Of a DNA stretch of 64,000 nt, positions 48,403-59,057 are shown piece after piece. Numbering within the stretch: position 1 is the stretch's first letter; every line of letters starts with the position of its first letter. The notes below the pieces were generated by a model. The model was not told the DNA's origin. It worked only from the letters and a program-made list of their open reading frames with translations, and searched no databases. Made by a program: the position numbers and the translations under genes. Source of the stretch: Proteobacteria bacterium UBA7415 (GTDB lineage Bacteria > Pseudomonadota > Gammaproteobacteria > Arenicellales > Arenicellaceae); contig DKML01000016.1 of assembly GCA_002470515.1 (NCBI GenBank), forward strand, positions 62,001 through 126,000. The letters are read 5' to 3'.

Positions 48403-48423
48403 GCTTACACATACTGGTATCAT
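48395..48423 (+). promoter_or_regulatory. Candidate sigma70 promoter of rne
   Basis: TTGCGA (48395-48400), 17-nt spacer and TATCAT (48418-48423). It is the best match I noticed in the leader, but it is only a visual match and other start sites nearer rne are possible. Confidence 0.35.
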
Positions 48424-49817
48424 CCGATGCGCTAAAGCATTGATTATTATTGTGTTTTACGTCTCTCTCTTGCATTTCTTTATTGATCAGCTTGTATCGA
48501 CCGGATTAGGTTTATTTAGATCCGCGAAATCAGCAAAGGATTAAAACCAAGAGATTGGCACCTAGTAACCACTAAATAATTAGCGCCTAAGCCGAGCAAC
48601 TTGCTCGAAGAATTCAGTACGCTGTTGTTGTGAGCTTTTTTTAAACATCGTTTTTTTATCATTCGTGAGTTAAAGTTTTTATTACTCGTTGTTTAAAGTG
48701 AAACGGCTAACAGCTGATGTATAAGTTTACGGATTAATCGTTTGATTTATCCAGTCGGGGAATAGACTCCTCCCTGTATTTTAGGAGTCAGATACGTCCA
48801 ACGCTTTAGTCTTAGGACGGATTGAATAATTATCGGTTGTTCGCCGCGTAAATTGACGAGCAGCCTTGAGAAAGGAAACACTAATTTAGAGCACACACTT
48901 TTAGAGCAATATGGCTCTTGGAAGCAGCTCACCGAAAGTTGATGTTATTGATTTTCGGTTAAAACAAAGATCTACTAGCCAAGCAAGAAATTAAAAAGTG
49001 CTTTGGCTGAAATGTTAATTAAACAACGTAACAAAAGACGTTTGTATTGGTTAAACATAATCTTTGAACGCTCTCCAGAAACGGATGCACTCATTCTTAT
49101 GCAGGTACGCCTAAACAGGCGCTAAACCGCAAGAGTTTGGAACACGTTGCACCAAGAGTTACGAGGACGCGGTTACGGCTATTAATTAATAACTGCCCCT
49201 TGCGCGAATGATTCGCTATTTTGATCCAACTGCTGTTTTAGCTATTTAGCCACGCAGCAAGTCAAATAGCATTTGGTTCGTTTCTTCATTTGTCGAATGT
49301 CTCAATATTGAGTGCCGCATAGCTTGAACAATTTTCAAACTAGCGAGCCATCCAGTAATTTAGATTTAGACCGAACGTTTCAGTCGAGGGCCTAGAAAAC
49401 TCTCATTTAGATGGCAGCCGCCAGCGCAGATTGAAGCCGTAATGAAAATTGCCTTTTCCAGTGCTCTCAATTGGGCCTACTCATTTGGCTTAGCTGTTAG
49501 ACAGCTAAGCTTCGGCCCTCTTATTACTACTGGCCGAAGGTAGATCTGTTTTGGGTCTATACCAAGTGACTAGACCGTTTAACGTATTTTATGTTGCCAG
49601 ATGGTTCGGCTAAAACATGGAATGCCATTTAGATAAGTTTCCAGTCTTTATTCACTCCCCCTCCTTTGCCTAGCTCTTGAGTCACAACAATAGTCTGTCG
49701 ACTAGAAGACCAAGAGTCCTATTGCTTTGAACATCGAAGGAAACGATGTTTGCTCTAGGAATTTGCGATGCGCCGTATTGGAGTTTGCACAAAAACGTTT
49801 GTGCGATATGAGGAATT

Positions 49818-52052
49818 ATGAAAAGAATGCTATTTAATGCGACCCACTCGGAAGAGTTGCGTGTTGCGATCGTAGACGGTCAAAGATTGGTTGACTTAGA
49901 TATTGAGTCAGCCAGCTCCATGCAAAAAAAGGGCAATATTTATAAGGGGAAAATCACCCGAATTGAGCCTAGTTTAGAAGCAGCCTTCGTTGAATATGGT
50001 TCAAGCCGCCAAGGCTTTTTGCCAATGAAAGAAGTGTCACGCGCTTATTTCAAAAACTACTCTTCTGAAGTACCTATTTCGCAAGTCAAAATTGCTGATG
50101 TACTTGAAGCGGGCCAAGAAATCTTAATCCAAGTTGAAAAAGACGAGCGCGGAAATAAAGGCGCAGCTCTAACCACTTTCATTAGCTTAGCCGGTCGTTA
50201 TTTAGTGTTGATGCCAAACAACCCTAAGGGTGGTGGCATATCACGTCGAATCGAAGGCAGTGAACGACAAGAACTTAGATCCGCAATGTCGGAGCTAGAA
50301 ATACCTAAACAGCATGCACTGATTGCACGCACTGCGGGTATTGGCAAAACTGCTGAAGAACTTCAATGGGACTTAGACTACCTTTCACGTCTTTCAGATG
50401 CCATCCATTCGGCTTCTGAAGAGCGGCCTGCGCCGTTTTTGGTCTATCAAGAAACCAATTTAGTAGTCCGCTCGATTCGCGATTATTTTCGCGCCGATAT
50501 TGCTGAAATCATTATTGATGATCAAGAAGTATTTGATAGAGCCACGCGCTTCATGAATCAAGTGATGCCAAACAATGTCATCAAACTTAAACTCTACGAA
50601 GATACTGTACCGCTATTCTCGCGTTATCAAGTAGAGCATCAAATTGAGTCGGCCTATGCTCGCGAAGTACATTTGCAAGCAGGTGGCGCCTTGGTTATTG
50701 ACCCAACAGAAGCACTGACCTCAATTGACGTAAACTCTGCGCGCGCCACTAAGGGCAGCGACATTGAAGAGACTGCGCTTCAAACTAACCTAGAAGCGGC
50801 CGATGAGATTGCAAGACAACTGCGTATCCGCGATTTAGGCGGCTTAGTTGTAATCGATTTTATCGACATGTTGGCCAGCAAAAACCAACGTGCGGTAGAA
50901 AAGCGCTTAGAAGAAGCGCTAAAGGCCGATCGTGCCCGCGTTCAAGTTGGCAAGATATCTAAGTTTGGTCTGTTAGAAATGTCACGTCAGCGCTTACGTT
51001 CTTCAATCAGCGACTCTAACTACCATGTATGCCCACGTTGCGAAGGCAATGGTCATATTCGAAGCGTAGGATCATCGGCGTTATCGGTACTTCGAATTAT
51101 TGAAGAAGAAGCACTGAAAGAAAACACAGAAGCAATTATTGCTCACCTTCCCATCAAAACGGCGACCTTCTTATTGAATGAGAAGCGCCATGAAGTGACG
51201 ATGCTTGAAACTCGTTTAGGCACAAACATAACGATTGTGCCTACTATTGAGCTTGAGACTCCGCATTTTAAAATTCAGCGTTTACGCAGTGAAGATCTGG
51301 ACGACATGCCAGATCAGCCTAGCTACAAAACTGAAATCCAAGAGCCTAAAGAAGACCCGCGCAAAGCTCGCTACCAAAAACGTAACAGCACTGACCCTAT
51401 TGTGGTTGCGCCAAATACTAAGCCAGCAGTTGCAATAGAGAGCATCGAAATGGGTAGCAGACCAGTACCCGTGCCAGCACCTGCTCCAGTTCAACCTGGT
51501 ATTTTTGTGCGACTGTGGCGTGCACTATTTGGCACAGGAGATACCAAACCTAAACAAAAGCCAAAAAAGAGCAGCAGCTATAAGGGCAAGGATGAGAAAA
51601 ATAGTCGCGGCAAGCCTCGCGGTGGCCAAAACCGTGGTCGCAACAATAATTCGTCTAGAAATAGCGGCCCTAAAAACAACAACCAACGCAATAGCAACCC
51701 TCGCAACAACCAGCGTAAGGCCAGTCCTAAAGCTGGACCAAAAAGTGATGCAAAGGGTGCGGGCAATGAGCAAGGCGACAATTCCTCTCAAAACAGCGCA
51801 CAAAAAGGCCCACAGAATGAGGGACAGAATAAAGGCGTCGAGACCGGTAACTCAAACAACCGCAGTCGCGGTCGTGGAAGAGGCCGTGGAAGAGGCCGTG
51901 GCCGGGGCAACCCTAACCCGAACTCTGATTCAGCCGCAAGATCTGATTCGAGTGGCAACTCGAATGCTAGTTCGACGTCTAGTGGCTCGACTTCTAGTAG
52001 CTCAAACTCTAGCGAGAAGCCGCAACAACCCAAGGCCGCGGCTGAGGATTAG
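49818..52052 (+). CDS. rne: Ribonuclease E
   Basis: Main endoribonuclease for mRNA turnover and rRNA/tRNA processing. The 744-residue product has the S1 domain (about 38-118), the 5' sensor and RNase H-like regions, the catalytic Asp304 and Asp347 and the zinc-link Cys405/Cys408 in CPRCEGNGH. The catalytic half ends near residue 530. The tail (about 530-744) is much shorter than in E. coli (1061 residues) and is low-complexity, with Asn/Gly/Arg runs, an RG repeat at about 689-700 and a Ser-rich end. Degradosome-binding sites are not evident. Divergent from rluC. Confidence 0.97.
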   Translation: MKRMLFNATHSEELRVAIVDGQRLVDLDIESASSMQKKGNIYKGKITRIEPSLEAAFVEYGSSRQGFLPMKEVSRAYFKNYSSEVPISQVKIADVLEAGQEILIQVEKDERGNKGAALTTFISLAGRYLVLMPNNPKGGGISRRIEGSERQELRSAMSELEIPKQHALIARTAGIGKTAEELQWDLDYLSRLSDAIHSASEERPAPFLVYQETNLVVRSIRDYFRADIAEIIIDDQEVFDRATRFMNQVMPNNVIKLKLYEDTVPLFSRYQVEHQIESAYAREVHLQAGGALVIDPTEALTSIDVNSARATKGSDIEETALQTNLEAADEIARQLRIRDLGGLVVIDFIDMLASKNQRAVEKRLEEALKADRARVQVGKISKFGLLEMSRQRLRSSISDSNYHVCPRCEGNGHIRSVGSSALSVLRIIEEEALKENTEAIIAHLPIKTATFLLNEKRHEVTMLETRLGTNITIVPTIELETPHFKIQRLRSEDLDDMPDQPSYKTEIQEPKEDPRKARYQKRNSTDPIVVAPNTKPAVAIESIEMGSRPVPVPAPAPVQPGIFVRLWRALFGTGDTKPKQKPKKSSSYKGKDEKNSRGKPRGGQNRGRNNNSSRNSGPKNNNQRNSNPRNNQRKASPKAGPKSDAKGAGNEQGDNSSQNSAQKGPQNEGQNKGVETGNSNNRSRGRGRGRGRGRGRGNPNPNSDSAARSDSSGNSNASSTSSGSTSSSSNSSEKPQQPKAAAED

Positions 52053-52091
52053 TAGTTTAGCGTGAAGATTTGAGATTAACTTCTCAACTAA

Positions 52092-52124
52092 AAAGGGCAT
52101 CAATCATTGATGCCCTTTTTTTTT
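52092..52124 (+). terminator. Rho-independent terminator of rne
   Basis: A perfect 8-bp stem GGGCATCA/TGATGCCC with a 5-nt loop (52095-52115) flanked by AAA and nine T residues. The terminator overlaps the first codons of the longer open frame of the next gene, which supports the later ATG for that gene. Confidence 0.92.
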
Positions 52125-52142
52125 CACGGTCTAATACGCACT

Positions 52143-54035
52143 ATGTGTGGAATCGGCGGAATAATACTCAAACAAGGTGCATCGCAAGATGCGCGGCAAC
52201 TCGCTGCACATCAAACTAACGCCCTTGTTACGCAACTCGAACACCGTGGTCCAGATGCGCAGCGCAGCATGACTTTAAATCAAGGTTTAGTTCACCTCGC
52301 CCATACTCGCCTAGCAATTATCGAACTCAGCGAGGCAGCTAACCAGCCCATGTCTTCTAAATGCGGTCGCTACACTTTAGTTTTTAATGGCGAGATTTAT
52401 AATTTTCAAGAACTACGCGCACTACTGAACGAACGATCCACAGTTGTGGCGTCTGCTAGCGACACTGAAACCCTCCTGCATTGGTTAATCACACATAGAG
52501 AAAGTGGTCTTGAGCAACTCCGCGGCATGTTTTCTTTGTTTTTTTGGGATTCCGAAACTCATACGGGTTTGGCCGCGCGGGATCCTTTTGGCATAAAACC
52601 GTTCTACTATCATCACGATCAAACTAACAGCACCTTGAGTTTTGCATCAGAGGTTCGCGCCCTGAGAGAAACCTTGCACGGCGAACAAACTGTAAATTCA
52701 CAGGGGGTGCAAGGGTTCTTACGCTTAGGTAGTTTTCAAGAACCCAGCACGATTATTGCGGATGTGAACACGCTGCCTGCTGGGCATTATTTGTTGTGGA
52801 AAGACGGAGATAAAACCATTAAAAGGTTTTGGAACCCTTTAAATCCGGCTTGCAATGAACATCACGCTCCCTTAGAGCAAATGATTCAGACCCGCGAAGA
52901 GTCTGTAAAGCATTTGCGCACAGCCTTGGAAGACACCATCTCAGCGCATTTTGTGAGTGATGTTCCCGTGGGAATATTTTTAAGTGGTGGCGTAGACTCG
53001 ACCGCTCTGCTGGCTTTGGCAACAAAGCACTATAAGACGTCTACCAAGCAACAAGCAATACATACATTCTCTATCGCGTTTGAAGACCCCGATTGGAATG
53101 AAGGCGATTTAGCACAAAAAACCGCTGATCATTTCGGTAGCCAACACACTCAATGGTTAATCACAAAATCCGAAGCACAAGCGATGTTCGGCGATTATCT
53201 AAACACCATTGATCAGCCATCCATTGATGGCTTTAATACCTACTGTGTGAGTAAGCTTGCGCGTGACAACGGATTTAAGGTTGTTCTTTCTGGTGTGGGC
53301 GGCGACGAGCTGTTTGCAGGTTACGGCTCGTTTAAAACGGTACCGCGCCTACGAAATTTGGCAAGGCTGGTAAGCCCTATTTGGCCGATAACGTACCTAA
53401 TCCGAAAATTATTCTGGTCGTCATTCCCGTCAAAGCTGCGCAGATTGACCGACGTTTTAGTCAAACCACTACAGCACTCGGCGGCCTATTTCGGCTTTAG
53501 AGGTATTTTTTCTGAGCAAGAGAGCCGAGACCTGCTGAAAGCTCTTGAGCTTGAGAGCACAAAAAACACTTTAGCAAAACGCGCGGACTCAGTTTTAAAC
53601 AATTACGAACTTGAATTTTATATGCGCAATCAACTGTTACGAGATAGTGACTGTATGAGCATGGCGTGGGGCTTAGAGCTTCGCGTCCCTTTGGTAGATT
53701 CTTTCTTTTATACGGAACTGCTTAAGATTCCTGAAAAGTGGCGTTTGGAACAAGGCAAAAAGATGTTGATTGACGCCGTACCCGAGCTACCTCAATGGGT
53801 CGTTGAGCAACCTAAAAAGGGGTTTCGCTTTCCGTTTGACGAATGGCTAAGCGATGACTGGTCTAACTTAGATCATGGCTTTAATTGGCCGATGTGCATT
53901 TCACCTAACCCTTGGTACCGTCGCTGGGCCGTAATAAGCCTGCTAAATAGTATCAACCGACTGAACCTAACTTCACCAGGGTCAGAGCAAACACCAGCTG
54001 CGAGCCAAACAGATAGTGAGAGCGACATTGTCTAA
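52143..54035 (+). CDS. asnB: Asparagine synthase-type glutamine amidotransferase
   Basis: I chose the ATG at 52143, because the family needs Cys2 as the free N-terminal nucleophile (MCGIGG). The 630-residue product has a glutaminase domain (FNGEIYNFQELR, AARDPFGIKPFYYH) and an ATP-pyrophosphatase synthase domain with SGGVDSTALLAL and SGVGGDELFAGY. It may make asparagine, but relatives in polysaccharide loci amidate sugars, and here a glycosyltransferase follows 48 bp later. It has no ribosome-binding site of note, only the rne terminator upstream. Substrate unproven. Confidence 0.87.
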   Translation: MCGIGGIILKQGASQDARQLAAHQTNALVTQLEHRGPDAQRSMTLNQGLVHLAHTRLAIIELSEAANQPMSSKCGRYTLVFNGEIYNFQELRALLNERSTVVASASDTETLLHWLITHRESGLEQLRGMFSLFFWDSETHTGLAARDPFGIKPFYYHHDQTNSTLSFASEVRALRETLHGEQTVNSQGVQGFLRLGSFQEPSTIIADVNTLPAGHYLLWKDGDKTIKRFWNPLNPACNEHHAPLEQMIQTREESVKHLRTALEDTISAHFVSDVPVGIFLSGGVDSTALLALATKHYKTSTKQQAIHTFSIAFEDPDWNEGDLAQKTADHFGSQHTQWLITKSEAQAMFGDYLNTIDQPSIDGFNTYCVSKLARDNGFKVVLSGVGGDELFAGYGSFKTVPRLRNLARLVSPIWPITYLIRKLFWSSFPSKLRRLTDVLVKPLQHSAAYFGFRGIFSEQESRDLLKALELESTKNTLAKRADSVLNNYELEFYMRNQLLRDSDCMSMAWGLELRVPLVDSFFYTELLKIPEKWRLEQGKKMLIDAVPELPQWVVEQPKKGFRFPFDEWLSDDWSNLDHGFNWPMCISPNPWYRRWAVISLLNSINRLNLTSPGSEQTPAASQTDSESDIV

Positions 54036-54083
54036 AACCCTAAGTAAGATCGACAGTCCAATACTGGGTCACAGGAGATTAGT

Positions 54084-55334
54084 TTGAGGGTGTTGCATGT
54101 AATTCCGTCTGTGTCTGCGCTGCGTGGTGGCCCCAGCGCGGCCATTGTCGAACTGGTTAGAGCTCAACGCGCACTAGGCATTGACGCAAGTATTGCGACC
54201 ACCAACGATGATGGTGAGGGACTGCTGCAGGTTGATACTAAAGCGTGGAGTGTGCTCGAAGACGTACCCTGTCGTTACTTTGACCGATGGAGTCCATCGA
54301 TAAGACCACTGCGAGAATTCGCTTACTCCAACGCCTTTAGGCGATGGATTGGTAAACATATAGAAGATTACGATTTAGTTCACGTGCATGCTATTTTTTC
54401 AGCGTGCAGCAGTCTTGCTATGACAATTGCACGTAAGCATAACGTTCCGTACATAGTACGTACTATCGGTCTTTTAGACCGATGGTCTTTGAGTCAGTCG
54501 GTGCTACGCTAGAGCTTATTTCTAAAAGCCCTTGAGCACAAGAATCTTAAAGGTGCCGCAACAATCCATGCAACTAGCGAATTAGAAGCCGAACAAATCC
54601 TAGCTTTCGATCCAAGTTTAAACGTTGAGATAGTTCCATTGGGAATTACCGATGTTTTACGTCCATCAGATCCCACCCAAACCATTGATACAAATATTGA
54701 TCACGTTCTCACCAAGAGTCGCTCACAAGCCCAAATCGAACTTAAGCAACAATTGAGCATAGATCCATCTTGCCCAATGCTTTTGTTTTTAGCGCGCTTG
54801 CATCCCAAAAAGGGCCTTGAACGTATTGTTTCAGCACTAGCAGACACAGCCAGTTTGAACACAGCGCATTTGTTAATTGCTGGCAGTGGGGAACCACAAT
54901 ACGAGCGTAGTCTCCATCATTTGTGCGAACAACTAGGTATTGCTGAGCGAGTACACTTTCTGGGGTTTTTAAAAGAAGGTCAAAAACGCCAAGCTCTGCT
55001 AGGCAGCGATCTGTACGTTCTGCCCTCGGCTAGTGAGAACTTTGGCATTAGTGTGCTCGAAGCGCTCAATGCCGGCCTACCCTCTTTGGTAAGCACTGGC
55101 GTTGCTTTACATGACTTGGTTGCTAAGGAGTCGCTCGGTGGCGTAATCGACTTGGACGCCCCCAGCACCAACCTAGGTGACTCTATAACGCTTCTATTAA
55201 GCAGCCCCGATGACCTGCAGGCAATGGGAATGAAAGCTCGGCGATACACTCAAGAGCATTACTCTTGGACCTCTATTGCAACAGAGCTCAAGACCATTTA
55301 TGCACGACTAATTGGATTAAATAAACCGAGCTAA
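54084..55334 (+). pseudogene. GT4 glycosyltransferase interrupted by an in-frame TAG
   Basis: The frame runs from a TTG at 54084, with AGGAG 6 nt before it, to the TAG at 54510-54512. It then continues open in the same frame to 55334, giving 417 codons in total. The N-terminal part shows RVLHVIPSVSALRGGPSAA and VHVHAIFSACS. The part beyond the TAG resumes as HATSELEAEQI, PLGIT, FLARLHPKKGLERIV, VHFLGFL and PSASENFGISVLEALNAGLP, the usual GT4 donor domain. Neither half alone would be active. The amber codon may be a real mutation, a sequencing error or, less likely, a read-through site. Confidence 0.85.
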
Positions 55335-55347
55335 CTTAATTCAACTC

Positions 55348-56814
55348 TTAAGCGTCAGCCCGAAACACATCGAGCGAAAATTCAGGGAACTTTTTAAAGA
55401 ATACTCGGTTAACAATTAGCGCAAATATTACCGTGCTTATTAATGTAATAAACATTAGGTGGATATAGTGCAATCCAAACGGCTGAATTTGAAATGTAAA
55501 CAAGGCGTATAGCATTACGCCAAAAACGACTGCTGCTAGAGCCGATTTGTAGTGTGCGTCCTTAAATAATAACGCAACAATAAAACATGACAGAATCGGC
55601 ATACTGAGCAAGCCGTACAAGGTTTGAAGAGTATTAATTATGCTTTCGGTCTTTGCGTAGAAAGGAACAATGAAAAGAGCAATTGTTATGAATACCACTG
55701 TCACGTAAAGATTTAGTTTGGGCACATTCAACTTGCCGCCTTCTTTTACAAAGTAACGTTCATGAATGTCACATACGTACAGCGCAGAAGACGAATTCAA
55801 GATACTGTTGAACGTCGTCAATACCGCCGCTGCAAGCGCGGCTGCGAAAGCGCCTGACAACCACATAGGCAGCACATCAGCAACAATACGACCATAGGCT
55901 GCGTCGCCAACATCTCCATAAAGTTTGTACGCCACAATGCCTGGCAAAACGATGAGTGGCGGCACAACAAGCAAACGTATCGCCGCTGCGGCTAGCACGC
56001 CTTTTTGCCCTTCTTCGACGGTTGGCGAGGCCATTGCCCGCTGGGTGATAGTCTGATTAGTGCCCCAATAAAATATCTGAATAAAGATCATGCCCGTCAA
56101 TAAGGTATGCCAAGGAATTGGCGAATCGTCGCCACCAATCAGAGTGAGGCGTTCTGCCGGAATGCCAGAAAAGTCCCAGTTAATTGCATCAAGTGCTAAG
56201 TACACAACAAGCATTCCCAAACTCAGCAATAAAACGCCGCTGTAAGTATCTGAGATGGCAACAGCTCTAAGGCCTCCGAGTACGGCGTATCCGGCACCCA
56301 CTATGGCAAACATCATCGCAAGACTAATAAGACTGATGTCTAAACCAAACATTGTTTTCATAAACAAGGAGCCGGTATAAAGCACCGCGGGCAAGAAGAT
56401 AAAGATATTGCCAAGTAAAAACAGAAAACCAATTAATGCACGGATATGGTGATTGTTATAACGCTTTTCTAGCAGCTCCGTTGTGGTAGTGCATTCGTAG
56501 CGGTAATAAATGGGCAGAAACACTTTAGCCAATATCACAAGCCCAATAACAGCCGAGAACTCCCATAGCGCTAACAGCGCCATTTGGCCGCCGTTCATGC
56601 CAACCAATTGATCCGTACTTAGATTCGTTAGCGTAATCGAGCCGGCAACAAATACCCACGTAAGGCCACCACCGGCTAAAAACACTTCCTTATTTTCAGC
56701 GTCGGTAGAATGGTCAACCGCTCCTGGAGCTTTACGACACTTTAAATAGGTGAGTAAACCGATGAGTGCGGTAACGAACAGGAAAACAGCAAACTGGACC
56801 GTTTGTAATGGCAT
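55348..56814 (-). CDS. Sodium:solute symporter, SSS (SLC5) family
   Basis: An inner-membrane sodium-coupled transporter. The 488-residue product has about 13 hydrophobic segments. The N-terminal half shows FLAGGGLTWVFVAGSITLTNLSTDQLVG and later NQTITQRAMASPTVEEGQKG, typical of sugar-type members such as E. coli YidK. The substrate is probably a sugar but not proven; a galactose dehydrogenase-like gene lies elsewhere in the window. It is convergent with the broken glycosyltransferase. Confidence 0.9.
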   Translation of the reverse strand: MPLQTVQFAVFLFVTALIGLLTYLKCRKAPGAVDHSTDAENKEVFLAGGGLTWVFVAGSITLTNLSTDQLVGMNGGQMALLALWEFSAVIGLVILAKVFLPIYYRYECTTTTELLEKRYNNHHIRALIGFLFLLGNIFIFLPAVLYTGSLFMKTMFGLDISLISLAMMFAIVGAGYAVLGGLRAVAISDTYSGVLLLSLGMLVVYLALDAINWDFSGIPAERLTLIGGDDSPIPWHTLLTGMIFIQIFYWGTNQTITQRAMASPTVEEGQKGVLAAAAIRLLVVPPLIVLPGIVAYKLYGDVGDAAYGRIVADVLPMWLSGAFAAALAAAVLTTFNSILNSSSALYVCDIHERYFVKEGGKLNVPKLNLYVTVVFITIALFIVPFYAKTESIINTLQTLYGLLSMPILSCFIVALLFKDAHYKSALAAVVFGVMLYALFTFQIQPFGLHYIHLMFITLISTVIFALIVNRVFFKKFPEFSLDVFRADA

Positions 56815-56987
56815 TGGAAGCTCCTTATGGGGTACGGCATAAGCCGTGAATAATTGTTATTGGGTCAAATTATCATACAAATAAAAGAGTTGCCAATAAG
56901 CCCGCCTGCAAATCAATTAATAGGCTGACATTCCTGCCAATACCGCCAAGCAATGGTCAAAGACAGGAATCAAAAAACGCCATCACA

Positions 56988-58337
56988 TTAGTCGCGCTCA
57001 AACACAGCAATGGACTCGACATGCGCCGTATGCGGGAACATATCTATGACACCCGCTTTGGTGAGTCGGTAGCCGTGCTCATTCACTAGAGCGCCTGCGT
57101 CACGCGCTAAAGTGGCAGGACCACATGACACATAGACGATTTTGCTGGGGTTCAAAGTTTTAATACGCTTGATCATTTCGGCGGCACCAGAACGTGGTGG
57201 ATCAAGCAAAATTTTATCGTATTGACGATCAAGCCAATCACCGTGAGAAGCAGACGTCATATCTTCTTTAAATAAGTCGCCATAAAAGAATTCGACGTTA
57301 TCTAATTTATTAAGCGCCTTGTTGTGATTCGCTCGTTCGACTAGAGCATGATCCCCTTCTACGCCCACCACTGTGTGCGCGGCACGTGCTAGTGGCAACG
57401 TGAAGTTACCAACACCAGAAAACAGATCAAGAACTGTTTCGTTTGGTTTTAGGTCAAGTAAGTCTATTGCTTGGCTTACAAGGGCTTGGTTAATCGACCC
57501 GTTCACCTGAATAAAATCGGTCGGCAAAAACTCCACAACAATATCGTGCGCAGGCAACGAATACATTAATGGCTCTGGGTTTTCTGGGTAAAGCGGATGA
57601 ACACTCTTCAGATTGTTCGGCTGTAAGAACATCTGTATTTTGTGCGCTTTAGCAAACTCAGTAAGATGCGCTAAATCTTCAGTTGTGAAGGCGTCAAGAT
57701 GCCTAATCACCAGCACAATTGAGTTGTCGGCTACTGCGATCTCAATTTGTGGTATTTGATTATGGATAGACAGTTTCGACAAACATTCGCGCAACGCTGG
57801 AATTAAATCTGACACCTCTTGATCCAAAACATGGCAACGATCAATAGGTTGTATATAGCTAGAATTACGTTCGCGAAAACCAACGATCAACCCGCCTTTC
57901 TTGGGCACAAACTTGGCGCCTAGACGTGCGCGACGTCTATAGCCCCAACGTTCCTTTATCAACGGTTCTAGAACTTCTTCTGGAACGACATTGCCGATCT
58001 TTTTAAGGTTCTCCAGCAACTGCTCTGACTTGTACTCAATCGCTTTGTCGGCTTCTAAATGCTGAAGTACACAGCCACCGCATTGACCAAAAACTTCACA
58101 GCGAGGCTCAATGCGAAATTCAGACGCTTTAAGAACTTCTTGTGTTGTACCAAACAGGTGGCCCGCTCGTTTCATGTGCGGAACAAACTCAACTTGCTCT
58201 CCAGGTAGCGCGTAATCTACGAAAACCACTTTACCTTCGGGATCGCGACCTACGCCACGGCCATCATGGGCAATTGAATCAATGTTGACGATTTGCGGAG
58301 TGGGGTCAATTTTTTGACGATTACGGCGTTTGCCCAT
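56988..58337 (-). CDS. rlmD: 23S rRNA (uracil-1939-C5)-methyltransferase RlmD
   Basis: A SAM-dependent methyltransferase with an [4Fe-4S] cluster. The 449-residue product has an N-terminal TRAM domain (about 12-70), four cysteines in CEVFGQCGGCVLQHL and a later region, SAM motif VLDLFSGVGNFTLPLA, the DPPRSGA motif and the catalytic Cys in YVSCGPATLARD. Length fits the family. It is a single-gene unit divergent from the MAPEG gene. Confidence 0.95.
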   Translation of the reverse strand: MGKRRNRQKIDPTPQIVNIDSIAHDGRGVGRDPEGKVVFVDYALPGEQVEFVPHMKRAGHLFGTTQEVLKASEFRIEPRCEVFGQCGGCVLQHLEADKAIEYKSEQLLENLKKIGNVVPEEVLEPLIKERWGYRRRARLGAKFVPKKGGLIVGFRERNSSYIQPIDRCHVLDQEVSDLIPALRECLSKLSIHNQIPQIEIAVADNSIVLVIRHLDAFTTEDLAHLTEFAKAHKIQMFLQPNNLKSVHPLYPENPEPLMYSLPAHDIVVEFLPTDFIQVNGSINQALVSQAIDLLDLKPNETVLDLFSGVGNFTLPLARAAHTVVGVEGDHALVERANHNKALNKLDNVEFFYGDLFKEDMTSASHGDWLDRQYDKILLDPPRSGAAEMIKRIKTLNPSKIVYVSCGPATLARDAGALVNEHGYRLTKAGVIDMFPHTAHVESIAVFERD

Positions 58338-58513
58338 TATGTGATCCTGTTTGTGACGATGTGTTTGCGTATTGAACTGTTAAAAACGGACTCAAAATAG
58401 GATAAAGACAGCAATCACAAATTGAGGGGGCCAATTGTAGTGCAAGCGCGGCGCTGAGCCTATATGATTTGTTCGTTCGATCCTACTTTCGATTCATTCA
58501 TCTAACTAAAAAT

Positions 58514-58549
58514 TTAGCTGAACATTTAACTGAACAATTAACTGAACAC
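58514..58549 (+). repeat. Three near-perfect 12-bp tandem units upstream of the MAPEG gene
   Basis: TTAGCTGAACAT, TTAACTGAACAA and TTAACTGAACAC lie end to end, 15 bp before the AAGGAG site. They are probably in the 5' untranslated leader. They could be operator sites or a slippage remnant. Confidence 0.6.
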
Positions 58550-58576
58550 CAGTCTGATTACTTAAGGAGATTAACC

Positions 58577-58951
58577 ATGGAATACGTTGTACTCATCACC
58601 GTTCTAATTTTACTTCACTACATGTACCTAGGATTTAAAGTGGGCGGTGCCCGTGGCAAATACGATGTTAAAGCGCCCGCAACAACCGGCAACGAAATAT
58701 TCGAACGTCACATGCGGGCGCATATGAATACACTGGAGCAATTAGTGATGACACTTCCTGCTTTGTGGCTCTGTGCTTATTTCTTCCGCGCCGATGTTGC
58801 GGCTATCCTTGGTGCGATCTTCTTAATCGGAAGAGTTATGTACGCTATTGGATACGTAAACGAGCCCTCAAAAAGAGGCAATGGAATGATGATCGGTTTT
58901 GTGGCGAGCCTTGGTCTATTAGGCTGTAGCTTATTCGGTGCTTTCTTCTAG
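58577..58951 (+). CDS. MAPEG-family membrane protein
   Basis: I chose the ATG at 58577 because it has a clear AAGGAG 7 nt upstream (58564-58569). The longer frame from 58469 adds 36 residues of repeated LAEHLTEQLTEH without likeness to the family. The 124-residue product has four membrane helices and the MAPEG motif ERHMRAHMNTLEQ near residues 39-51. Relatives include glutathione-dependent and leukotriene enzymes; the bacterial role is unknown. Confidence 0.88.
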   Translation: MEYVVLITVLILLHYMYLGFKVGGARGKYDVKAPATTGNEIFERHMRAHMNTLEQLVMTLPALWLCAYFFRADVAAILGAIFLIGRVMYAIGYVNEPSKRGNGMMIGFVASLGLLGCSLFGAFF

Positions 58952-59057
58952 GCCTATCTAAGTAATCCTGTTTTATGACTGGCTGCGTTCTCTAACTTGC
59001 TCTAAACAAGCAACGAAACGCAGCCATGTCGTCTACGCTAGTGCTAGTGCTAAGTTC

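Larger units (their letters stand above)
48273..49817 (+). promoter_or_regulatory. Long gene-free leader of rne with many hairpins
   Basis: No credible gene occupies these 1545 bp. A promoter-like TTGCGA, 17 nt, TATCAT lies at 48395-48423, which would give about 1.4 kb of untranslated leader. Hairpins include 48765-48789 (GACTCCT/AGGAGTC), 49489-49509 (CTTAGCTGT/ACAGCTAAG), 49510-49539 (CTTCGGCC/GGCCGAAG), 49554-49576 (GGTCTA/TAGACC), 49730-49750 (AACATCG/CGATGTT) and 49787-49804 (GCACAAA/TTTGTGC). The last ends 5 nt before the GAGGA site of rne. RNase E in E. coli controls its own mRNA through a structured leader, and this is probably the equivalent, or also hides small RNAs. Confidence 0.65.

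Noticed and set aside
52107..52142. Upstream start for the amidotransferase
   Set aside because: It would overlap the rne terminator and place twelve residues before the catalytic Cys2.
54510..54512. Pyrrolysine or programmed amber read-through
   Set aside because: There is no hint of a Pyl system and the codon sits at a poorly conserved junction; other genes in the window use TAG as a normal stop.
58469..58576. N-terminal extension of the MAPEG protein
   Set aside because: It consists of short repeats with no ribosome-binding site, while the ATG at 58577 has AAGGAG.
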